Source: Marsupella aquatica (Eukaryota > Marchantiophyta). From it: a stretch of DNA of 64,000 nucleotides. The notes under the pieces were generated by a model. That model searched no databases and was not told where the DNA came from. It saw only the letters and a program-made list of their open reading frames with translations. The stretch is taken from NCBI GenBank assembly GCA_973895155.1, contig OZ316896.1:14446001-14510000 (forward strand), in the 5' to 3' direction. Both the position numbers and the translations under genes were made by a program. Positions 47,721 through 60,568 of the stretch are shown here, piece after piece (position 1 is the stretch's first letter; every line of letters begins with the position of its first letter).

Positions 47721-48190
47721 CAACCTGCACTGTAAACCTCACAATATATTCAATGAAGCAGGATTGGAAAGCTTCGTTGAAAAGAGGCCTATGGTCTAGA
47801 GTAAAGCCTCTAGACCAAGACTCTGGGCCCACAGCTAAGGTTGGGGGTGGAACTGGAAACCGGCAAGATCTTACTCACCATCTCTTTAGGAACTAAGCTC
47901 AAGGATTCAGGCTAGCCATAACAAAACCAGTAAAACTGGTCTACTACTCTATTAGGGCTCTCAACCGTGACCAGAGTTGAGGGTTCAGGGTTAGTCCCGT
48001 ACCCTCAACTTATTGATTTCAAAACTTGGCGAGGTGCCAACATTGATCTGCCCATGATAAGGCAGGGGTTACAGTCCAACCTCAATCTTAAAGCATGCAT
48101 CCCTTTCCCTTATCTCTTGGTCAACTACCACTTTGAGTATAGTCTCCATTGCCACGTCAGGCCCAAAGCTCACGTGCATTCAGTCACAGC

Positions 48191-48298
48191 TTTCAGGATT
48201 TGTGGATTTCCATATTTATGCCTATAGTTACTACAATGTGGTTATTTCAGGATTTGCGGATTTCCATATTTAATCCTATAGTTACTACAATGTGGTTA
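48191..48298. repeat. 54-bp tandem duplication
   Basis: Copies at 48191-48244 and 48245-48298, with tttcaggattt at each start and actacaatgtggtta at each end; only a few differences. Recent duplication. Confidence 0.88.
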
Positions 48299-49382
48299 AC
48301 GTTACTGGCTGGACATTGTTCAATTGTTGCAACGGGTGCCCAAAAATGGATCAGAAAGTTTCTTGAAAGTATTGTACACCATATTTTTTGGGAGTACTGT
48401 ACATTGTATTGTCAAAATAAGAATGTAGCAAACGTAATATTCAGCCTATTATTGTGACCACAAACCTTTGGTCATGGGCCTGATTGGTTAGGAGAAAAGT
48501 TTGGGATCCCACACCTTTCTGAGAGTTTACGAGTTATGGGAAGTATTTATCCTGGTATTGTGGAGTTCTATTCACTCATTCCCCAACCACTCAGGTTCCC
48601 CATGGAGAGGCCACCTTGACTGCCTTTCCTGGTCTACATCCGCAACCCTAGGATCATCCACAGCCCTAGGGTAAGCTTACCCTCTTGATGGAGGACTTCA
48701 AGCCAGAGGACTACATATATTTTAGTACCGACCATTTCCATATATACTTCATTCTGTGCTCAGGGTTGTTTGGCTAATGGCCCATCTGGCTAAGTATACA
48801 AACATTTTTTAGGTTTGTTTCCACCAAAGTACCCTCACTTTTTCCAGTTCTCTTTTCCTACTAGGGAGTCTCAAAGCTGGTAATCTGATGGACTTTAAGT
48901 CACTGGTTACGGGCTAAGGACACAAAAAGTTATGGACCACCAAATTCATAGTCCATAACTTTTTGCCGTAAGGATTAGTGGTATGTCATAAGCACTAGTC
49001 ACTGTAGAGGCAAGTGAAAGAAAAAACAACAAAAACTTTTACATAAATTTTGTGAAAAAGTTATGACCATTACTTGGCTGAATGCCATCACTAATTTGTG
49101 AGCTTTGAGACGCCTTGTTGTATTGCAATTGGGCTTTTGCCTACTAGAGTTATTTTGGGAGTATCTAATTTATGAGCCATGGGTAAGACGTCACGGGAGG
49201 TAGCCCCTAAGAAATCTTCGGGGCTTAGCTGCTTATCCATCGGATGCAATTGTGGAATAAGCAAACGTCACCGAACCTACATCGGAATGGCCTTCTATCT
49301 CAAAACCCCGTCTAGGCCAACGAGTTGAGTTCATTTGAGCTGGACTGAGTAATTCAACTGAGCTGCTCAGCTGAGAGGAATC

Positions 49383-52288
49383 ATGGCGTTGTTGATGAGA
49401 TCCCAGAGCCTCATTTCACTCTCTGGACAGACCATCCCGTCCTCATCGAACTCCTCTTCGACAGAACTGTCAGCTTCGGTGCATTTGCGGAGGAGTGAGC
49501 AATCGCTCAGAGGGATTGCAATTGTGAAGAGCGGTCCAGGTCAATTGAGACCACAGAGAGGCTGCCGGGCAGCAGCAGCGAGCGAGAGTGATGGGTATGG
49601 ACAAGGAATTGCAGACGGAGGAGAAGATCGAGCGCAGTGGGATGTGAGCAGCAACTGTGTAAAGCCGGTTTTTAGGATCACTCCTTTGGCTTCCCCTGAC
49701 TCGGTAGTTTTTCTCTTTCTCCTTCTCTCATCTTTCTCGCTCTCTCTCTTGTCGCATTCCGCCATTCAATGTGCTGTTCTAACTGGTGGGTTGATTCACT
49801 CTCCCTCTCCATGCCGTTAAATCAATCTCTGAGGTCAATTTGCCCTCACCATCCTCCGCTACTTCTCATCACTTCGGTTTCTCTCTAATTATGATTCTGT
49901 TGGAGACCAGTTTCACACTTTCATGGGCTGAATTGGATGCCGAAGGGTGAATAGTTGATACCCTGCGTCCGTTTCTTATTGAGGGATCTGTTTTGCGTTC
50001 TGTGAAGTCTGACATTCTCATACATGCCAATTTTGATTGCGTTGAAGCCATGGAAGTAATGGCTCGCCTACATTAGCTTATGAAGTCGTCTATTCTGCCC
50101 AGTTTTGCCGCTGAGGAATTCTGTTGGTAGGACGGAGGTGGACACTTGTTAACCTGTGCGGGAATCGCATGTCAGTTGTTTTCCTGTTCAAATGCAACTT
50201 TGCAAATCAAATTGCATGGTCCCTAGAGTTTGCTTTTGAGTTCCTTGATGTATTGTGTTCTTCAGGATGGCCTCAATGGGAAGGCTCACATTCTTTTCTT
50301 AAGTGAGGGAAATGTTTGCCGTTCTATATATGCGGAAGCAATTTTTAATGCCCTCCTAAGGCAACGTGGTTTGCAAGATTTGGTCAGTTGTTCATCAAAG
50401 GTACCGCTTTGCTCGCCCTTCCTAGATTTCTACATCTGACCCTTGGAGCATTTCAATCTATTCAACTTTTGGGACAGCATGCTGCATTTCTTTGCGTTAT
50501 TTAAAATTATAGAAGATGGGACGTTTGAACGCCTTCACCTTCAATGTTCACTTCAGCGCTAGCATTTGTTTTGATATCTTCGGAGAACATTAGCTCTGAA
50601 TCAGCTTGAAGCGAAATTGGGGTGAGATCCAGTAAAATCTTGCAACAATTAATTCAGATCAAAGTATTTATGCTGTTAAACAGTTGCGCTGACCTTCCTC
50701 TGGCAGGCAACAAGGGACTACAATGTTGGGGAAACTGCTGACCCTAGAGCAGTGATGGTTGCTGAAGAGTATGGGCTAGAAATGCCCCAGGGAAAAGTTG
50801 CAACTGTGTTTGACTGCTCAACAGACATAGTGGTGTCTGACCTTGTTCTGGTTATGGATAAGGCAAGCAAAGCAGATTTTGCTGAGGGCTTTGTTACATT
50901 TGTTCCGTCATATCATCAACTCTATTCTTCACAACCTTTTCACACTCTGTCAATTAGAGAGTGGGTGTCGTGTAACTGAGGCATGTTTGCCTTCGTATGC
51001 CTGACCTCCATTTCTCAAGGCTGAATTGTTGACTGTCAAAACCCACATCGGATGATTTGCAGTTCACAGCATCTGACGCCCTTAAAGAGGTCACGGTGTA
51101 TGAGATCGTCAATAAGGAGGGACGGTACTCTAGCAAAGTTCGCCGCCTGGGAGAATTCTGTCGAACACAACAGGTAGGATGTTTTCCCCTGTATGTCGTC
51201 GCATTATTTCTATTTGACTGTAATGTCGGTTTAATATACACTTCACGTATCATTCCACGAATGTACTCCAGAATGAAAAAGCAAATCAAGGTCCAAGAAC
51301 ACTAACTGCAAAGTTTGTCATCTCACCATAGCTGTTGGATTGATTCTATTTTTACTTTATGCTAAAGTCGTGTTTAAGTGCATGATCCTGAAATGTAAAA
51401 TTACATTCCTCCCCTGTTTTATACCAAACCTAATTGATAAGTTAAGTGTCTAACATACATGTTGGCGAAAATCTCGTGGTATCTTCAGCTTGAAGACATT
51501 GAGGATCCATTGTACGGCAATATGGGTGGCGCAGAAGAAACAGTGAGTTTCAATATCTCTTGTTTTGTCGCTGAAGTGAAGCTTTCTTGAGTGGACATTC
51601 CTTCCGTACCTAGCATGTCCGTATATTCTGTGATGTGGAAGTTTCGAGCTAAGATCTGAGCTGAGCAGATGGAACGGTCTTAAACTGGCTACTTTATCTG
51701 AGTTTGTTTGTACTTCCAGATGTTCTTCTACCTATGTTTTGTTTCGGGGAACAAATTCTTTGAGAGTTCTCGTATGCAATTCGAATTCCTACTCATCAAC
51801 AATGAATTGTTAACAGGAGATGGTTCGACAAATATATGCTCAAGTACAAGCTTCGTGTGAAGGACTACTTGATTACATTATGGACCTGAAAGCAAACCTA
51901 GAGGGTAAATTCTATCTTTCAACGCTGAATTTCTTTCAGATTTATTTTTTGTTTGCATGGGACTTAATTTCCAGTGCCTTTTATATATATACTATTGATC
52001 CTGTGCGGAATAGTATAGAATCAAGGTACCCGTTTCGTTGACTGGGGCCAGTCTGATTGAAGGTTATTCCTTAGTAAGTGAGTATGGAGCAGGAGGCTTT
52101 TGCAGTCCAGAAGTGAAATACTGGCATATGTTGGGAAAGACTTTGGTCAGAGTTGCTTGTGAGGTCACATATCTGATTTGAGAACTCATGCATCAGAGTC
52201 AGAATCTCTTAAAGATGGCATTGCACGTGGGCTGGGGCGGATGGATGCACTCAACTGGCTAGCTCCACCAATGCTGTCAAAAGTATGA
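49383..52288 (+). CDS. Plastid-type LMW tyrosine phosphatase-like protein, nucleophile Cys replaced by Ser
   Basis: Exons: 49383-49703, 50266-50400, 50707-50862, 51063-51173, 51489-51542, 51817-51904, 52197-52288; phases agree, 318 residues. Residues 1-100 are Ser/Arg/Ala-rich without a fold signature, fitting a transit peptide. The low-molecular-weight phosphatase fold follows: ILFLSEGNVCRSIYAEAIF, DYNVGETADPRAV, DLVLVMDKFTASDAL, NKEGRYSSKVRRLGEF and EDPLYGN. The family P-loop is C-x5-R (CLGNICRS); here it is SEGNVCRS, so the nucleophile is Ser120 while Arg126 and the probable general acid Asp247 remain. It may be a pseudophosphatase, a binding protein or a member of a plant subfamily with this change. 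Intron 3 uses a GC donor (aag/gcaagc), which exactly restores MDKFTA. The C-terminal 30 residues are unrecognised. Confidence 0.85.
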
Positions 52289-53904
52289 TGAGTATCTTAC
52301 CTCTAGTGTAAGTGGCTCTCATGCCAAATTTGAATAGTGAACGATTTGTAATCTCAGTACAAGCATACGCTTCTCATGTGTTTGGTTTCCGTCATGAATA
52401 AGGGCTACTTGCAAAAGTTTTGTAGGGTTGGAATTCTACAGTTGGTTGTTGTAGTGTATCTGGCGTGATACTACATTGCCAGGATAAGTTCAAAGCAGTG
52501 CTCTAGAGCCGTTTCTAAGAGATCTCCAAGAGAGATCTAGTCTAAAGAAAAGAAAACCATTTTAGATAATGTGCAATAAAAATGTCTCCATTCTGAGTAG
52601 AGTTTGTTAGTATAGCACGATCACATATGCTCACTGCTAATAATGATGCATTGAAAATCTATACCTTGTAGTTCCTAGGTGAAGTAAATAATGCATGTTT
52701 TGGGAGAAGATGGTGTCCCCTGCAACAAATATGTCCTGAATGGATGGTGCATCTTCAAATTTTTCCTTGACATCCTCTACCTCTGTACTGTGACACGCTT
52801 CAAATGGATTTATTTTTGTGTGACACCGTGGAATTGACAAGTTTGAGCAAGCCAGGTTTTGTGAACGTTGGAGAAGAACTCCAGATGTCCGTGACTAAAC
52901 AAGTTAGCGGTTAGCATTCCTAGTTCAAAGAACAGCTCAACTCACGTGTTGTGGAAATTCATGCTCTCTAATCCATATGCTTTACGACATAAATTTGGAC
53001 CAACAAGTGGATTGGTCCGTAGCTAAAGTAGTAAATGTTAAGCGAAAGTTTATTACATAAAGAATGCAAGTGTTTTAGGCAACTTTTTTATGCAGGCAGA
53101 TTTTCAGGCATGCCTCGACTTTCAAGTAATGCACCTAGGTAAAAACACTGAATTGCTTTATGACACGGAAAGATTCACTTATCTAATCTGTACAAACCCT
53201 TCAAGGAGTCACACTTAGAGCAAAATACAGGTTTGAGCGTTAATATCTTAAACTCGCTAGTCTTGAACTCGCTAAAAATCTGGGCATCTAGTAACGGTCA
53301 TTGTGCTTTCAATATACTACTTGGAGACCTTGCAATGAGAAAATATTCTTAGTGGGTGTTCCCTTGGCTTCAAGTTTCGTTCCAGATTAGCTAATTAAAC
53401 TAGAATAATGGAAGCTAACCAAAGGTTTCCAAAGCCACCTACCAAATGCTTTGTAGCAAGCATGTGAAAATAATTTATTGCCAATGATGGGTGGCAAAAC
53501 TATCAGAATTGCAAAACTTCCTTGCAGCTACTTTAAGGTAAAGACACCAAGCCCAGAGAGGTGTTAAGACTCATAAGTCTAGAATTCAAATGTTCTGATT
53601 GACTAGTCCTTTTCTGTGGGGCTTTCACAGATTTCCCTAACAAAATTATAAAAAGCAAATTAAAGGTAAATGCACCAACGCTCCAAATGGATTCCCGGGA
53701 ACCTCTGGCTAAGACCAGTGGGTTACAAACAACACAAAACCCAAGGGGCCAGAGCAAAAGGCAGTGATAGGCGCTGCACCACTCCCAGACTTTGGAAATA
53801 TCTTTCCAGTCTATTGAGTCTTGTGGCTATACATCACCAGTATTCAGAGCATACAAATATCTAGCTAGACACCTTATTATGCTTTGGTGTCTCCTTAGGA
53901 ACTC

Positions 53905-54320
53905 CTCATTGAGACTATTTCTTCCTTGGAGGTTTTCTTGATTGTCTGTTTGCTAAACTTGGCCTAGAGCTTTGTCCCCCTTTGTAATTTTCTCATTTTA
54001 ACATAATGACGACCCTCAAAAACCTCTTACCAACCAAACAAAGTAAAAAACTCATTGAGACTATTTCTTTCTTGCCAGTGGACTGTAGTATGTCTTATTG
54101 CTGAGACTTGGCCAAGAGCCTTTGTCCCCCTTTAGGATTTCCTATTTTTGATAGCCATGCCCTTTTAGCAGCCAACAAAAAATTGTTATGCCACCAGTCA
54201 CACGTTCACTAGTCGGTTGGTAGACTTGCAGTGACAGCCCGTTGCTTGCTCTCTTATCCCACAATGGCTATGCTGCCAATCACATACTCACTAGTCCTTG
54301 AGTAAACTTGCAGTGGATCT
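53905..54320. repeat. Diverged direct repeats
   Basis: ctcattgagactatttctt recurs at 53905 and 54051 with collinear downstream matches (cttggcc-agagc, tttgtcccccttt). Further on, tatgc(c/t)-(a/g)ccatcac, cactagtc and aacttgcagtg recur near 54190 and 54270. Old duplications. Confidence 0.6.
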
Positions 54321-55674
54321 CAACTGATTTCTGGCTCTTGATAGCTACTATAGGTGAAGGTACTCCTTAGTATATAATTCTTGGACCTGCCACCCCCTTA
54401 CTAGTTTTGATCCCTTATAATTAGGCCCCCAAGCCAAGGGCTTAATCATATGGGCTGGATTTGCCCACTGACATACACTGACATCAAAATGTTGATCCCA
54501 AATGTCTTTGTACAAAGTTGGGGTCCAAAGTCATGCTCCAATAAGTACCTGGGTTTACTAATCCTGGCTTGTTTCTCAACTTCAAATTGCCATGAGATCT
54601 GGATGTCCGGCCAATGCAGACATGCCTTGTAGCATTCTGATCAGGTCAACGCAGTGCTCGTATCTAGGATATGGAATTTGCCTTTAGACCAAATTCCTGA
54701 GATAGTGATGCCCCATACCTTACTTCCTTGGCTCCACACTCCATGCACCCTGTGTTGGAGAAACCTGAGCTCTGAATCATGTTGGAAATCAGATGTTTGA
54801 TGTTTGGAGATTGAGAACCAAAAGAACCATTTCCTTCTTACATAATTTACCTCAATTTGGCAATCATTCGTGGCTCAGGTGATAAATAACTTCAACAATT
54901 GCATTATTACCGTATAATTTCAGGAATAATAATATCATGTTCCCCAAATATACAATTGAATCGGGAATTGAATATGAGAATGGAACTTTATACAAACCAG
55001 AGGAAATTTTGTTCAGTTCTCTTTGGTGGGGGAGGTGGTATGTAGAACCTAAGCCCACTCCCCCATCTTCTTGTTTTAGTCAATTGTAGTAAACTAGGCT
55101 ACAAATATCCAGGATTCAAGTGGACTGGAACCCCCTCTAAAATCAATGGTATCCATTCCCTCTCTCCCTCCTTCCCTTTGATCTACTGGGTCCAAGTCAA
55201 GTTGGAGTGTGGGACACTGTACTGTGTGCATGAAACCATGCCTAGGTAATATGTAGAAGCCAAGATTGCTCCACCTCGCCTGGTTCTAGTCAAGCCAAGT
55301 ACGGTAGAGGTACCTTGGTTTGCTATCCTCAATTGCAAAAAGTTATTTTTACTTGCCTTCCAGACTTTCATGGATGGTCATTATCCCAACCAAAAAGTTT
55401 TCTCAACCTATTTATCCTGTATTTCGCTTAGACCTAGTCAAAACATGTGTTTGTGGTAATTTCAACAGATAACACCTTTTCCCGAGATTGTTGCCTTTTT
55501 TTAAGTTTTTCAGGCTGTTGTATCTAAAATTCAACTTCCTCTCCATTTCCCAAAATTGCACGACGGTCACGCATGGGAATTTGACTCCTAAAACCTTGCC
55601 TAAAACCAACCTTCCGAGCAACCTTCCAAAGAATAGTGAATGCATGAACCCTATGTAGTGCAATAGTCTAAAGA

Positions 55675-56315
55675 AGGCGGTAATGACAACAACCAAAGAA
55701 TAAGGCCCTGGCTCTCCCAATGCCATGTAAAACACAAGTTTGTAGGAAAGTCAAAATGGTTCAAATATCCATATCCAAGTAACTAAGGCTATGATGACAC
55801 TCGGGGGTCTCACTATATGGATGTCTCCCCATCACCTGCGACATTTTTAGGCCTCGGACCCCCTAAAATGTAAGAAAAAATATTATTTTTTTGACCCCTA
55901 TAAAGTTGGAATATTCTCAAAATATTCTAAAATTTTGGTTATAAGGACCCTAATGTTCTTATAAGTCCCAAAATTGGATTTAAAAGACTCTATTGTTCTT
56001 CTCAGAAAATTCTTAAGTCTCCCCTTCGAACCAATAAAATGACCCTATACTTTGTCACACGTGATATGCCATTTTTGTGGAAGTGAAACCCCCGAGTGAT
56101 GACAAAGACCCATAAATAAGGCCTCCGCCCAACACAATGTACCACACAAGTCCAGAGGAAAGTACAAGGGTTCAAACATCCAAAATTCAAGTAAAGAAGA
56201 CCGTGATGACAAAAACAGGGAAAGAAAGCCTCTCTTGACACAATATACTGTGCAAGTCCCTTGTAAAGAAAGGTTTCAAACAGCCAAGATTCAAGGGAGT
56301 GAAACCCCTCTAACA
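55675..56315. repeat. Three diverged copies of a 110-bp repeat
   Basis: Copies at about 55675-55790, 56090-56200 and 56205-56312 share (g)tgatgacaa, acaatgt-acc/acac-caagt, ggaaagt and ggttcaaa-atcca-attcaag. The last two are adjacent. Confidence 0.6.
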
Positions 56316-57199
56316 AGAATAAAAATAATGGTGTCGGGTAACCCAGCCCCAAGGGTGAATTTTTACACAGTAGTCAGTTCAGGTTTACATAGGAAAAGTG
56401 TCTGACAGTTGCACTTTCCTCTATTTCTCATTCAAATTTCATAATTTCCAGGCCAGGCTGGCCCAGGGTTCAGTGGCTTGACCGTAGAGTAATGCCTCAT
56501 AACCTACGTTGTACACACATGCAAAGCGTTTAAATCAGGAAATATTTATGCATCTAATAATAATTAGTTTGTGGAACCCGTCTCCATGAGAGATCAGTAC
56601 TTGGAAATATTTTTAAGTGTTGTATCAAAGGTAAATGTGCCTTGTGTCATGACTCCTAGGTGACCACCTATGATTATGTGAACAAAGTATGTGGATCATG
56701 GAGCAGCTTGGAAGATGAAGAAATTTGGATCTCTATATTAGTCTTCATCTTGCTTCCCAATATTTTGAATTGCTTGTACCTTCAGATCATTGAGGCTAAT
56801 TGCCTAGATCAACTTCAATCTTGGATCCTTTCCATGTTGCAATTCATTATTTGTCCCTGTGTTTATCTCCTACATGTTTCCAAATCATTTTCTAATTATG
56901 ATCCCAACCCAAATATTCCAATACGGGGAGCATCATTCTCCAGTTTTCATTCCTCTGAGCAATATTTTACAGTAGGTCACTTGGAAGTTTGAGTCCAAAT
57001 GACCATCAACCCATTTATCAAACTCATGAAAACCAAATGTGTTGAGGCCCATAATCTTGTTGGTAATAACAAAATCTGCCAATGTTAGACTCATTCTAAA
57101 TGTTTTGATTTTCTAAAATGCTTGTATTTAAGTGTTTAGCACAAACTTAAGGTTTCATTAAGAGATAAGTAAGAAAAAGATCAAGATTTATTGAATCCT

Positions 57200-58890
57200 T
57201 CTTGGTTTTCAATGAGCATCACATTGGTAACTTTAGTCAAGTACCAAGGAGATCATGAGTTTATCAATTTTCTAGGTTTCAACTAAGTCATTTTGTCAAG
57301 TACCAAGTGAGTTTTTGAAATTGTCTACCTTTACATGAGTGGGACCTATTAATAGAGATTTTGTCACGTTCTCCAAAGATCATGAGTTCATGAATTCTTC
57401 TAGCTTTTCAACTTTGAGTCCAACACTGACAAATTTTATATCAGATTTTGTCAAGTAAGTACTAACAATGTCATGAATCTCTCTAGTTTTCTAAAGTGTG
57501 ACATTGATAGTTTTTGTCAAGTACTAAAGAGATCATGAGTTTCTAAATTTCTCTAGCTTTCCAATGAACCTAACATTGATAGAATTTGTCAAGTACCAAG
57601 GACATTATGAATTTTTTTTCTAGCTTTCCAAAGAACTTAACAATGATAGATTTTGTCGAGTACTAAGGAGATAATAAGTTTCTAATTTCTCTAGTTTTAT
57701 AGTGAGTGTAACATTGGGAGATATTATCAAGTAGTGATGAGTTTCTAAATTTCTCTTAGTAGCTTTCCAATGAATCTACCATTGACAAATTCATCAAGTA
57801 CTAAGAAGATTGATTATTTACTTTGCTTTACACTCTGAAACCCAAGAGGTCCTAACTATTTATATTTTTGTTGGTTTTTTCAAAAACTTGCAAAAACTAT
57901 AATTATTTTAATGTGGAACACTGATATGTCATTCCAAAGACATCAAAATGGTAACTATGTTTTACCCAATTGTTTATTCAAGTACTATAATTTAATTTTC
58001 TAATTTTTGATTTTTTTACCGTTACTGAATATAATTGTTTTTCCTTGCCTTGAATCAAACACAAATAGTTATGTTTGTTTTTTGTAGAGAACATCATTGT
58101 TTCTGTTTGTGACTAAACTTGATGATGTGGTTATGGACCCCCATGAGGGGTCCCTTGCAAATTCCCTAGCACGAGGATGCGCCACACATCAGCGAGGATG
58201 GTGACAAACAGGACAGAGAAGGTTTTCTGGAAAACAAAAAGGTCCTTGTCATGTTTGTATTCATATTCGTGTAAATTATGGGGTGCCAAGTATTAAGCGT
58301 AAAAAAACAGAATACAAAGGAAGAGTTATCATTTAGTAAAATAATTAAAGTTACCATTTTGATGTTTGTCAATGACATATCAGTGTTCAACATCAAAATG
58401 CTTATATATTTTTCAATTGTTTGCAAGTTTGAGAAAACCAATCGATATATAGAAATGTACATAGTAGAACCCGTTTGGCTCTGCATTTTAAAACCAAATA
58501 ATCAATCTCCTTAGTACTTGATGAAATTTGTCAATGTTAGATTCATTGGAAAGCTCAAGATCATTTTAGAACCTTGTGACCTCTTTAGTATTGTCTTGAT
58601 AAAATGTCTCAATGTCACACTCATTGGAAAGCTAGAGCAAAATTAGAACTCATCATCTCTTGAGTACTTGACAAAATCTATCAATGTTAGGTTCATTGGA
58701 AAGCTAGAGAAATTCGGATACTCATGATCTCTCTAATTCTTGACGAATACTCTCAATGTCACACATTAGAAAACTTGAGAGATTGAAAACCTCATGATCT
58801 TTTTAGTTTCATGACAAAATCTAATATTAAATTTGCCAATGTCAGTCTCAATGTTGGAAAGCTAAAAGAATTCATGAATTCATGATCGGA
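57200..58890. repeat. Large imperfect inverted repeat made of tandem units
   Basis: Left arm about 57378-57975, right arm about 58325-58885, spacer about 350 bp. The left arm carries several copies of a unit containing agatcatgagttt, ctctagctttccaatga and acattgatag-ttttgtcaagtac. The right arm carries the reverse complement (gtacttgacaaaat, caatgtta, tcattggaaagctagag, actcatgatct). Outside the tandem part, unique sequence also pairs: taccattttgatgt and gacatatcagtgtt on the right answer the complement at about 57905-57955. Extra units continue left to about 57200. A transcript would fold into a long stem. Confidence 0.85.
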
Positions 58891-59039
58891 CAGAGTGTAA
58901 GTCCGGATCATAAAAAAAATCAGTAAGAAATTTTTGGGAGCAAACTCGGTGGGCCGACCACCTGATTCAGACTACCCGGGTCACGGAAGGACCGGGTGAG
59001 TGGGTGACCATCAGGAATGCAAGAGTTTATCTTTGAGAC

Positions 59040-59345
59040 TCCCGATTGGGGTCCCTAATAATTCCTCCTTACGTCCCTCCCTCCCTCCTTCGACCTCCCG
59101 GTCCAAATCAAGTGAGAGCGCCTGACGCCGAACTGCGCGCATGGAACCCTTCTTCCGCTGGTCTCTCTCCCTCCCCGATGGTATCTCCTCCTCCTCCGAA
59201 CCGGGAATGCTCCCCCGCATGGAACCCTTCTTCCGCTGGTCTCCCCGACGGTATCTCCTCCTCCTTCCGAACCGGGAATGCTCCCTCCCGCTCCTCCCTC
59301 CCTCCCTCCCTCCCTCCTGTATCGGAATCGAGTGGGGGCGCGTGA
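59040..59345. repeat. 78-bp tandem duplication flanked by polypyrimidine runs
   Basis: Copies start cgcatggaacccttcttccg at 59138 and 59216 and include gtatctcctcctcc-tccgaaccgggaatgctcc; the second lacks about seven bases. Runs of ccctccctcc flank them (about 59072 and 59300). gcg(c/t)-tgacgccg recurs at 59120, 59340 and 59488. Confidence 0.8.
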
Positions 59346-59399
59346 CGCCGCGTTCATCGTGTACGTATGAAACCGTGATCGTAGGATACTGTACCTCGT

Positions 59400-60568
59400 A
59401 TCTCGCCCGAGTGGACTCGTATCTCGCCCGAGTGGAGTAGAGTGGAGTACTGGAGTGGAGTGGAGTGGAGTGGAGAGGAGAGCGAGCGTATGACGCCGCA
59501 TTGCGAGGTTCCGTTCCGTTCCGAGAGAAACAGACAAAGGAGAGTGGCGACGCGAGTACCCGTAAAAGCGAGAGCGCAGTGGAGAACAGGAAGAGCAGAG
59601 CAGAGCAGAGAGGAGCAGAGTAGAGTGTAGAGCAGAGCTCGGCCTGGCCTGGCCTGGCCTCTCCTCCTCCCCCTTCCAACTGGACCGCAGCACCAGCTCT
59701 CGTACTTCCCATACTCCACTAGTAGTTAGTAGCGCGACTGTAGCTGGTAGATCGATCGATGATGATCGATCGAGCCCTCTGATCTTGCTGTAGTGGCGGT
59801 GCATTGCTCGCTGCGATTGCCGTGCCGCATCGCGCAGCTGGCTTTCCTGGCGACTTAGCTGTGATTGCGCGTTGTCCTTCTTTTGTCCACCTCTCTCCAT
59901 TGACGATCGATCTTCAGCACCGGAGCTCTCGAGCAGCTGCGTTGGCGCTGCCTCCCTCCCTCCTTCCCTTCCCTTCCCTTCCCTTCTCTTCCCTTCAGGA
60001 GAAGCGAAGTCTTCTTCCGTGAGCCGGAGATAGTTGGAGAGGAGAGGAGAGAGGAGAGGAGAGGGCGGAGGGAGGTAGGGAGGGAAGGGGAGTCGAGCAG
60101 AGAGACGAGGATAGTAGACATGAACGATTGATCGAAGATCTGTAGGAAGGAAGAAAGTGAGGAGAAGTGGAGGAGGGAGCAAAGTTCTTTCGTACTTTGT
60201 GGCATTATCTATGGGCTGGACGGGGAAGCGAACTAAGGAGCAGCAGCAGTGCGGTGTTGTCGATGGGCGGGCCAGGGCCATCATCATCACGTAGGAAAGG
60301 GTAGGCCTGTCGTAGCAAGCCCAGGACGCGCTCTTTCGTTGGACACGAGGGAGGCTTGGATCGAGAGCTGGGAAAAGAAAGGTGGCGCGAAGGCGGGGTC
60401 CATTGTTGTTAGTCCTCCTACAAGAGTCGCCTTGGCTTTGAGGTGGCGGGGGAGGGAGAGCGGGGAGGAGCAGCTCGCCATCGAGCTCAGCGTTAGAGGT
60501 GTGCTCGAACAGGGGAGAAGGAAAGCGAAGGCCTTACAATAGATAAGATAGAACGAAGGGCGAGGAGG
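59400..60568 (+). promoter_or_regulatory. Probable promoter and long GA/CT-rich leader of the receptor kinase gene
   Basis: The 1.1 kb before the receptor kinase holds no intron-like or coding feature but many short repeats: gagtggagtggagtg (about 59450), cctggcctggcct (59640), cccttccctt (59965) and gagaggagagg-type runs (60030-60080) that could bind GAGA/BPC factors. Short upstream ORFs precede the main ATG: ATG AAC GAT TGA at 60120-60131 and a 27-codon ORF at 60211-60294. If they lie in the mRNA they could lower translation. The transcription start is unknown. Confidence 0.5.

Larger units (their letters stand above)
45600..49382. other. Intergenic, with decayed coding-like pieces and short repeats
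   Basis: No intact gene. Minus-strand pieces between about 45715 and 47290 look coding-like but are broken (see findings). Tandem repeats lie at 47603-47700 and 48191-48298. The last 200 bp are the probable promoter and leader of the phosphatase-like gene. Confidence 0.45.
52289..59000. other. Long gene-poor, AT-rich region
   Basis: 6.7 kb without a recognisable gene. It includes the 3' UTR of the phosphatase-like gene, diverged direct repeats at 53905-54320 and 55675-56310, and a large inverted repeat at 57200-58890. I see no terminal repeats, reverse transcriptase or transposase. Confidence 0.55.

Noticed and set aside
59055-60290. 411-codon open frame on the minus strand (and a 233-codon frame at 59011-59712)
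   Set aside because: Made of low-complexity CT/GA repeats and duplicated blocks, with Ser/Leu/Arg/Gly-biased translation and no domain; a by-product of the receptor kinase upstream region.
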